Below are positions 57,166 through 64,000 of a stretch of 64,000 nucleotides of DNA, in pieces. The DNA is from Prauserella salsuginis (lineage in GTDB: Bacteria > Actinomycetota > Actinomycetes > Mycobacteriales > Pseudonocardiaceae). Within the stretch, counting starts at the first letter, position 1; every line of letters begins with the position of its first letter. A program made the translations under genes and the position numbers. Location: positions 434,001 through 498,000 of the forward strand of contig NZ_JANBBF010000008.1 of NCBI RefSeq assembly GCF_024648885.1, given 5' to 3'. A model generated the notes under the pieces. That model saw only the letters and a program-made list of their open reading frames with translations. It had not been told where the DNA came from and did no database searches.

Positions 57166-57951
57166 TCAGCGGCGGCCGGGTGCCGCAGGGGACCCGGCGA
57201 CGGTGGTCTGTTCCCCTGCGAGGAGGTCGGCGAGACGGGCCGCCACGCGCTCACGGCCGGCGGGCGCCACCGTCAGCCAGGGATCGCCGGCGGGGCCGGG
57301 CCGGACGACGGCCGTGTAAGCGCCCACGTCGGTGAGGAACCAGCTGATGCCACCCTGCCTGACGAGCCGGGTCGCCTCGCGGCGGTACACGGAGAACTGT
57401 CCTGCCGACAGCACCGGTCGTGCCTGGATGGCCAGCACCTCGCGCACCTGGCGGTCGTGGGCGCGCGAACCGGTGCCGCCCTCGTAGACCGGATCGGCGG
57501 CCGTGTCGAGGGTGGCCGACGGCAGGCTCACGCCGTGTCCTGGCCCGCCCTCGACATCGGGCAGGATCGCCGCCGCCTCTGCACAGGCGCGGTCGCGTGC
57601 AACGGCGTCGAGACCGATGGTGCGGTTCGGCTGGACGGCCAGCACTCCCCTGCCGTCGGGCAGTTGCGCAACCAGTCCGCGGAGTGGTTCGGGGTCGGCC
57701 GCGTCGAACAGCACTTCGCACTCGATCGTCGCAGCCGCCGCAGCGATGCCGGCCAGCCGGCCGCGCAGCGCCTCGTCCAGTTCGCCGGGGTACAGACCGC
57801 GGTCGGCGAGGTTGGCGTAGACATCTCGGCGGATGCTCGCGCGTTCGTCCTCGGTGCGGCCCACGCTCGGCACGGCGAGCACGGACGGCGGCGCGCCGAG
57901 TTCCAGGTCCGACCAGAGCACGTCGAACGCCGATGCCGAGAGGCGGATCAT
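57166..57951 (-). CDS. ESX secretion-associated protein EspG-like
   Basis: 261 residues. IRLSASAFDVLWSDLELGAPPSVLAVPSVGRTEDERASIRRDVYANLADRGLYPGELDEALRGRLAGIAAAAATIECEVLF is the EspG N-terminal fold. GISWFLTDVGAYTAVVRPGPAGDPWLTVAPAGRERVAARLADLLAG is its conserved C-terminus. EspG proteins are cytosolic chaperones that bind PE-PPE pairs and deliver them to the type VII machine. The start overlaps the PPE-like stop by four bases, so the pair is coupled. No secretion-machine genes are in the window. Confidence 0.88.
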   Translation of the reverse strand: MIRLSASAFDVLWSDLELGAPPSVLAVPSVGRTEDERASIRRDVYANLADRGLYPGELDEALRGRLAGIAAAAATIECEVLFDAADPEPLRGLVAQLPDGRGVLAVQPNRTIGLDAVARDRACAEAAAILPDVEGGPGHGVSLPSATLDTAADPVYEGGTGSRAHDRQVREVLAIQARPVLSAGQFSVYRREATRLVRQGGISWFLTDVGAYTAVVRPGPAGDPWLTVAPAGRERVAARLADLLAGEQTTVAGSPAAPGRR

Positions 57952-58592
57952 GCCGGGCCGCTCAGCGACGGCGGCACCGTGAACGAGGGCACCCGCGCCG
58001 CGTCGCGCAGCGCGAGATCACGCGCGTGCAGCACGTCGATGGCCCGGCGCCGCGCCTCCTCGGCCTCGGCGCGACGCTCCGCCATCACGTCGGTCAGACC
58101 GGCCAGGGCGGCCAGGTCGCCGGTGCCCATGGCGTCACGGATCATCGCGCCCGGGTCGTACGAGACCGGATCCGGCATCGCCGACCGCGCGTGCGCCGAC
58201 GCACCCGTCTGCGCCGACACGGCATCGCCCAGCGTGCCGGCGGTCGCCGCGGCCTGTCCTGCCCAGGCGGTGGCCCGGCCCAGCGCCGCCCGCAGCGCCT
58301 GGCCGGCCTCGCCCTGCCACGCCTCCTCCGAGGCTGCGGCCGTGCCGGCCAGTTGCTCGCTCGCCTGCTGCAGCGTGCGACCGAGGCTCCGCCATCCCGT
58401 GCCGATCTCACCGGCGGACTCGGGATCGTTGCCGCTGTCGACGATGTCCTTGAGCTGCTCGTGGCTGTACCACTCGTACCGCACTCCCGGTTCCGGGAGT
58501 GCGGGGCCGGCGGTGCCCTCTCCCCCGGCGGCGCCCGCACCGCCCTGTGGTGACCCGCCGTGGGACGGCTCGCTGGGTGACGGCTCGCTCAT
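57948..58592 (-). CDS. PPE-like type VII substrate protein
   Basis: 214 residues from ATG 58592 (GGGAGGG upstream). A Ser/Gly/Pro-rich N-terminal 35 residues precede a helical region. WQG at 92-94 (ASEEAWQGEAGQALRAALGRATAWAGQAAATAG) is the WxG bend between two helices, as in PPE/WXG100 proteins, and RYEWYSHEQLKDIVDSGNDPESAGEIGTGWRSLGRTLQQ is the preceding helix. The C-terminus (EAEEARRRAIDVLHARDLALRDAARVPSFTVPPSL) is typical of the actinomycete PPE-domain subgroup outside mycobacteria. Probably forms a complex with the 131-residue YxxxD protein and is handled by the EspG-like chaperone. Confidence 0.8.
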   Translation of the reverse strand: MSEPSPSEPSHGGSPQGGAGAAGGEGTAGPALPEPGVRYEWYSHEQLKDIVDSGNDPESAGEIGTGWRSLGRTLQQASEQLAGTAAASEEAWQGEAGQALRAALGRATAWAGQAAATAGTLGDAVSAQTGASAHARSAMPDPVSYDPGAMIRDAMGTGDLAALAGLTDVMAERRAEAEEARRRAIDVLHARDLALRDAARVPSFTVPPSLSGPA

Positions 58593-59164
58593 CCGGCCCT
58601 CCCGGGAAGATCGGGTGCAATCAGCTCCGCCACGGCCGACGCACGGTCGCAGGACTCGCTGGTACCGCGGAAGTCCGCCGTGGAGACATCGATGTGGACC
58701 GACGCGGCCGGCCCCGCGGCGAGCAGCACCGTGCAGGTGCCGTCGTCGGCGGCGGGATCGGCGACGCGCCGCGCCTCGCGCCCCGCGATCTGCAGCGGGG
58801 TCGTCTGCCCCTCCGGCTGCAGCTCGGCCAGTGCGGACGTGGTGTCGAACGTGACGGTGACGCCGCCGGCACCCGGCTCGGTGTAGTCGCAGGCGCGGAC
58901 CGAGCCGACGGTGCGCCGCTCCCCCGGCACGGTCAGCCCGGCCGTCGACCGCTCGGCGGGCGTCAGCCACGCACACGGATCCGGATCGGCCGTCACCGCG
59001 CTCGCGGACGGTGCCGTCGTTCCCGACGGCCCGGTCTCCACCGGCGTGTCCGGCGACGCACCGCCTGCACCCGCCGCCGCGTCCCCGCCGGCCTCGCCGC
59101 ACGCCGACACCCCGAGCAGAGCCGCACCGGACAGCGCCGCCACGAGCCCCGCGCGGAGCTTCAC
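58589..59164 (-). CDS. DUF3558 lipoprotein
   Basis: 191 residues from GTG 59164. Signal peptide with lipobox VKLRAGLVAALSGAALLGVSAC (Cys at 22), then a Ser/Thr/Pro linker and DPCAWLTPAERSTAGLTVPGERRTVGSVRACDYTEPGAGGVTVTFDTTSALAELQPEG, the DUF3558 pattern with conserved DPC and CDY. An outer-surface lipoprotein, often next to type VII loci in Pseudonocardiaceae. The stop overlaps the PPE-like start (ATGA). Role unknown. Confidence 0.88.
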   Translation of the reverse strand: MKLRAGLVAALSGAALLGVSACGEAGGDAAAGAGGASPDTPVETGPSGTTAPSASAVTADPDPCAWLTPAERSTAGLTVPGERRTVGSVRACDYTEPGAGGVTVTFDTTSALAELQPEGQTTPLQIAGREARRVADPAADDGTCTVLLAAGPAASVHIDVSTADFRGTSESCDRASAVAELIAPDLPGRAG

Positions 59165-59226
59165 CGCACCACCGCTGCGTACACCCTCACCCGTTCCGGT
59201 ACCGCGCGGCCGGCCTAACCACCGGT

Positions 59227-59622
59227 TCACCCGCCGTGACAATCGACGCCCTTCAACTCGCCCTCGGCCTGCTCGTCCTGACTGCGGTACTGCTCGAGCG
59301 CGGTGGTGATCCGGGATCGCAGATCCGCCAGCTCCCTGCCGAACGCCACGAGCGCGTCCGAGACCGCACCCGAGGCCGGTTCGGCCCCGCCCGCGGGGTC
59401 GATGCCGTAGCGGGCCATGAACTCGCCGATCTCCCCGGCGTAGCCACCGCCGAGCGGCACCGATCGGCCGAGCACCTTCGCCTCCCGGACGAGCCTGCCG
59501 ACGACGTCCTGGAGGTCATTGATCTGCTGCAACGCGTCCTCGGCCAGCTCCGGCGCCACGGCGAAGGTGCCGGCCGGCACGTCGACCGGGCCCGTGACGG
59601 GGGTGGGCGTACCACTGGTCAT
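59227..59622 (-). CDS. Type VII secretion substrate-like protein with YxxxD signal
   Basis: 131 residues from ATG 59622. Helix-rich: FAVAPELAEDALQQINDLQDVVGRLVREAKVLGRSVPLGGGYAGEIGEFMARYG, then AVSDALVAFGRELADLRSRITTALEQYRSQDEQAEGELKGVD. The C-terminal YRSQD (Y112 to D116) matches the YxxxD/E secretion signal that follows the last helix in type VII substrates. No WxG here; the PPE-like partner supplies it. First gene of the four-gene minus-strand cassette, divergent from the MoxR gene. Confidence 0.78.
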   Translation of the reverse strand: MTSGTPTPVTGPVDVPAGTFAVAPELAEDALQQINDLQDVVGRLVREAKVLGRSVPLGGGYAGEIGEFMARYGIDPAGGAEPASGAVSDALVAFGRELADLRSRITTALEQYRSQDEQAEGELKGVDCHGG

Positions 59623-59849
59623 CGCGAGGTGCCTCTCCGTAACCGGACGGTTCCAGCCCGCAATCCTAGGCGACCGTGTGCCGGTGTCCAGCCCGCCACT
59701 CGTCTCGCGCGGCCGCGGTGGCCGTGCGCCTGCGGCCGTGTGCCCGGTGTCACCGAGGCACCACGCGGGGTGAATCCCCTCGTTTCGCCCGTGTTTGACA
59801 CACTTCATGGGAGTCTGGAGCAGGGCGCATGCACGAATGTGGAGGTCGC

Positions 59850-61043
<1,194 letters not shown>

Positions 61044-61057
61044 ACACGGATCCGACC

Positions 61058-62446
61058 ATGACCAGCTACGCGGCGGGCGATCCGGCTCCGCGGACACCTG
61101 CCGGCAGGCCCGCGAGCGGCACCGGGTCCGAGCGAGCGACGGCACCCCCGGCGGTGCGACCGCGCCGCCGGGTCCTGCCACGCGCGCTGTCGGGCCTGAC
61201 CACCCGCGGCCGCTGCCTGCTCGCCGCGGGCGTCGCCGCAGCGGTCTGCGCCGTGGTCCTCGACGAGCGCGGGCTGCTCCGCGTCGCGGCCTTCGTCGTG
61301 GCACTGCCCCTGCTGGCGGCGGCGCTCGCGGCGGCGTCCAAGGTGCGGATCGGGGCGCGGCGCACCGTCACCCCCGAGCGCGTACCCGCGGGTGGCGACG
61401 GCGACGTGTGCCTCGACCTGTGGCGCACCGGCCGGCTCCCCGCCGGGGAGATCCTGCTCGAAGACCGCCTGCCGCCCCCGCTCGGCCCGCGGCCACGGTT
61501 CGTGGTGGAACGGCTCCCCCACCACCCCGTCACGTTGCGCTACCCGATCCGGCCCGGCATGCGCGGTGTCCACCGCATCGCCGCGCTGCGGGCGACGATC
61601 ACCGATCCGTTCGGGCTCTGCGAGGTCGAACGCGATCTCGCGGCGCCGTCGCCGGTCGTGGTCGTGCCACGGGTCACCCCGCTGCGCGGCCGTCCCGGCG
61701 GCGCGGGCACCGGCGGGGTCGACAGCGGCAGCAACCGCCACCACGCGGGCCAGGGTGACCCGGACGTCATGGTGCGCCAGTACCGCACGGGCGACGACAT
61801 GCGGAAGGTGCACTGGCGCTCCACCGCGCGCCGCGACGAGATCATGGTGCGCGTCGAGGAACGGCCGTGGCGGGGCGGCACCACCGTCCTGCTCGACCGC
61901 CGTGCCGCCGCGCACCACGGCGTCGGCCACCCCGACGGCAGCCTCGAATGGGCCGTCGAATTCGCCGCGAGCGTGTGCGTGCACCTGAGCGGTTCCGGCA
62001 GCCCCGTGCGCCTTGCCGACGAGCGCGGCGACGTCCTGGCCGACCTCCCTGACGGTGCGGGCCCGGCGGGCGGCGGTGTCGTCCTCGACGCGCTGGCCGC
62101 CCTGCAGCCCGCCCACGAACGCGACCTCGCCGTCTCCTCCGGCCCGGCACACGCGCAGGGCCACGAGCTGATCGCCGTGCTCGGCACCGTCGGCGGCCAC
62201 GGCATCGCCGAGCTGACCCACACCCGCCCCCGCGGAGCGCCCAGCCTCGCGGTGCTGGTCGACACCGCGTCGTGGCAGCAGCCCGGTGGCGGTCCCACCG
62301 CGGCCGTCACCGACACGGCCGCGCTGCTGCGGGCCGCGGGCTGGCGCGTCGTCGTCGCAGGCCGGCGCGCGGACGTCGCGGACATCTGGGCGCAGCTGTG
62401 CCGCGCCACGGCGACCACCCCGCTGCAGGCGGGTGGTTCCCGGTGA
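61058..62446 (+). CDS. DUF58 protein (MoxR partner)
   Basis: 462 residues from ATG 61058. A disordered N-terminus (1-45), two membrane helices (CLLAAGVAAAVCAVVLDERGLLRVAAFVVALPLLAAALAAASK), then a beta-rich part and the DUF58 signature GDPDVMVRQYRTGDDMRKVHWRSTARRDEIMVRVEERPWRGGTTVLLDRRAAAHHG. A VWA-like C-terminal region follows. It sits 14 bp after moxR, and its TGA overlaps the next GTG (GTGA). Membrane-anchored partner of the ATPase. Confidence 0.9.
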   Translation: MTSYAAGDPAPRTPAGRPASGTGSERATAPPAVRPRRRVLPRALSGLTTRGRCLLAAGVAAAVCAVVLDERGLLRVAAFVVALPLLAAALAAASKVRIGARRTVTPERVPAGGDGDVCLDLWRTGRLPAGEILLEDRLPPPLGPRPRFVVERLPHHPVTLRYPIRPGMRGVHRIAALRATITDPFGLCEVERDLAAPSPVVVVPRVTPLRGRPGGAGTGGVDSGSNRHHAGQGDPDVMVRQYRTGDDMRKVHWRSTARRDEIMVRVEERPWRGGTTVLLDRRAAAHHGVGHPDGSLEWAVEFAASVCVHLSGSGSPVRLADERGDVLADLPDGAGPAGGGVVLDALAALQPAHERDLAVSSGPAHAQGHELIAVLGTVGGHGIAELTHTRPRGAPSLAVLVDTASWQQPGGGPTAAVTDTAALLRAAGWRVVVAGRRADVADIWAQLCRATATTPLQAGGSR

Positions 62447-64000
62447 GCGCGCCCGCACCGACCGCACCGCCACCGCCCGGCCCGGAGACCGCACCGTCAC
62501 GCTGGCGGCCACGGGTGAGCCTGCACGGCATCGTCGGACCGCTCATGGCGGCGCTCGCGACGATCGCCGTCGCCACGGCGCTCACCGGCGTCGTGCAGGG
62601 CTGGTCGTGGTTCGGCGACATCGTGACGGCGGCGCTGCTCATCGCGGTCACCGGGATCGCGCTGCGCATCCTGCGACTGCACCCGTTCCTCGTCGGCGCC
62701 GCCCAACTGGGGGCGCTGCTCCTGCTCGTCACCGGATCGTTCACCACCGGTGGTGTGCTCGGCCTGTTCCCGGGGCCGCAGGCGTTCGGCGAACTGCACG
62801 AGGTGCTGACAGCCGGTTTCGCCGACATCCGCACCGGGCTCCCGCCGGTCGAGGCCAGTGCCGGCATCCGCTGCCTGATCATGATCACCGTCGGGCTCGT
62901 CGCGCTGGTGGTCGATCTGCTGGCGGTGACCGCCGCCGCTCCGGCGGCGACCGGTCTCCTCCTGTTGTGCGTCTACGCCGTGCCGTCGGCACTCACCCCG
63001 GAACTGCTGCCGTGGTGGACGTTCGTGCTCGGTGTCGTCGCGTACGCCGCGCTGCTGGCCGTCGACGGCAGCCACCGGCACCGGGTGTGGCGCACCGGCG
63101 CCCCCGCCCGGGGATCGGGGGCCGGTGTGGGGTCGATGGCCGCTCCGTCGGGACTCGTCGCCACCGCCGTCGCAGCGGGTCTACTCGCGGGCGCGACGCT
63201 GACCTTCGTCGGCACCGAAGGCAGCCTGCCGGGCTCGGAACCCGACCGACAGTCGGCCCCCGGCGGACTCGGCGTGGAACCGTTCACCTCGCTGCGCGGC
63301 ATGCTCGGCGACCGCACCCCCACCCGGATGTTCGAGGTAGACGGCCTCGGCGACAACGCGCCGCTGATGCGCGCGTTCACGCTGTCCCGGTACATACCCG
63401 GGCAGGGCTGGGGGCTGCCGGACGGGCGCCGCATGCCTGCGGGTCGTCCCGCCGACGGTCCGCTGCCGACGGTGCCGGGCGACACGGTCTCCGGGGAGGC
63501 ACGGACCGTCCGGGTCACGCCCGTCAACTGGTTCGACGTCTGGCTGCCGACCTACGGGAAGATCCGCAACCTCGATCCGCCTCCGGGCGACTGGTACTAC
63601 GACCCGGGCAGCGGGTCGGTGTACAGCGAGGACAGGCGCAGACCGCGGTCCTACACGATGACGACGTCGCTGTCCGAACCGACGCGGGAGCAACTACGCG
63701 CCGCCGGCACCGTCTCCGGACCCGATCCGCGGTACCGGGAGGTCGCCCGGATCGACCCACGCGTGCGTGCCCTCGCACAGGACCTCACCTCCGACGCGCC
63801 GACGACGTTCGGCAAGGCACAGGCCGTGTGGCGGTACTTCACCGACCCGTCCAACGGCTTCGTCTACGACACCGAGACCGCACCGGCGTCCGATCCGGAC
63901 GCGCTCGCCGACTTCGTCCTGCGCGGCAAACGCGGCTTCTGCGAGCAGTACGCCTCCGCCATGGCGGTCATGCTCCGTTCCCTCGACGTGCCGTCCCGGG
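62443..64000 (+). CDS. TgpA-type transmembrane transglutaminase, C-terminus off the window
   Basis: 519 codons visible, from GTG 62443 to the right edge. Five or six N-terminal membrane helices (for example VGPLMAALATIAVATALTGVV, FLVGAAQLGALLLLVTGSF, CLIMITVGLVALVVDLLAV, AATGLLLLCVYAVP, WWTFVLGVVAYAALLAV, GLVATAVAAGLLAGATLTFVG) precede a large extracytoplasmic domain. The transglutaminase core starts at VRALAQDLTSDAPTTFGKAQAVWRYFTDPSNGFVYDTE and contains GKRGFCEQYASAMAVMLRSLDVPSR, where the Cys is the nucleophile. The catalytic His and Asp lie beyond the edge. Third gene of the MoxR-DUF58-TgpA operon, thought to act at the cell wall. Confidence 0.9.
   Translation, partial: MSAPAPTAPPPPGPETAPSRWRPRVSLHGIVGPLMAALATIAVATALTGVVQGWSWFGDIVTAALLIAVTGIALRILRLHPFLVGAAQLGALLLLVTGSFTTGGVLGLFPGPQAFGELHEVLTAGFADIRTGLPPVEASAGIRCLIMITVGLVALVVDLLAVTAAAPAATGLLLLCVYAVPSALTPELLPWWTFVLGVVAYAALLAVDGSHRHRVWRTGAPARGSGAGVGSMAAPSGLVATAVAAGLLAGATLTFVGTEGSLPGSEPDRQSAPGGLGVEPFTSLRGMLGDRTPTRMFEVDGLGDNAPLMRAFTLSRYIPGQGWGLPDGRRMPAGRPADGPLPTVPGDTVSGEARTVRVTPVNWFDVWLPTYGKIRNLDPPPGDWYYDPGSGSVYSEDRRRPRSYTMTTSLSEPTREQLRAAGTVSGPDPRYREVARIDPRVRALAQDLTSDAPTTFGKAQAVWRYFTDPSNGFVYDTETAPASDPDALADFVLRGKRGFCEQYASAMAVMLRSLDVPSR

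Overview
High-GC actinomycete chromosome, most likely a Pseudonocardiaceae-type genus (Amycolatopsis/Saccharomonospora-like). The evidence is the very high GC third-position bias, frequent GTG starts, ATGA/GTGA stop-start overlaps, a conservon, DUF397/XRE pairs, a KstR-controlled steroid locus, and a dcw cluster flanked by a MoxR-DUF58-transglutaminase operon. No rRNA, tRNA, CRISPR array, insertion sequence or prophage was recognised. Most of the window reads as core genome.

Region 1 (1-12.6 kb) is steroid and acyl-CoA catabolism. The left end holds an igr-type operon (ChsE1-ChsE2-ChsH2-ChsH1-Ltp2, minus strand) that removes the last three side-chain carbons of cholesterol. A divergent alpha/beta hydrolase, a two-domain acyl-CoA dehydrogenase (ChsE3/FadE34) and the regulator KstR follow. 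Two exact matches to the KstR box TnnAACnnGTTnnA, plus one near match, sit in the two divergent promoter regions. An F420-type LLM oxidoreductase and the fused B12 mutase IcmF complete the block.

Region 2 (12.7-25.7 kb) holds a conservon (CvnA sensor kinase with a very long repetitive tail, roadblock CvnB, DUF742 CvnC, GTPase CvnD), about 1.2 kb of apparently non-coding DNA, a three-gene polyamine operon (ornithine-decarboxylase family, SpeD, SpeE), an LprD/DUF3817-like membrane pair, and a secreted lytic transglycosylase with a conserved-looking leader.

Region 3 (25.7-40.1 kb) is metabolic: alpha-methylacyl-CoA racemase and acyl-CoA dehydrogenase under a divergent TetR with twin operators, GabD2, a DUF397/XRE pair, TesB, pyruvate kinase, a DUF2461 protein, a small transport/racemase/GntR module (NCS1 permease, hydantoin-racemase-like protein), and a phosphofructokinase with pyrophosphate-type residues.

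Region 4 (40.1-52 kb) resembles the Mycobacterium Rv2178c-Rv2187 neighbourhood: DAHP synthase preceded by an aromatic-rich leader peptide and attenuator hairpins, exoribonuclease AS, PlsC, a deleted esterase relic, NUDIX, ROK glucokinase, ArsA-like ATPase, SRPBCC proteins, a phosphoesterase and FadD15.

Region 5 (52-64 kb) is the start of the dcw cluster read on the minus strand (mraZ, rsmH, ftsL, ftsI), with a four-repeat MraZ operator lying over its promoter. Beyond it is a small type VII secretion substrate cassette (EspG, PPE-like, DUF3558 lipoprotein, YxxxD protein). A divergent MoxR-DUF58-TgpA operon runs off the right edge.

The most novel-looking signals are the aroG attenuator with phased 21-bp repeats upstream, the MraZ operator with a second G-rich repeat field, the hydantoin-racemase-like protein lacking one catalytic cysteine, the cysteine-free DUF35 domain in ChsH2, and the TetR twin operator.
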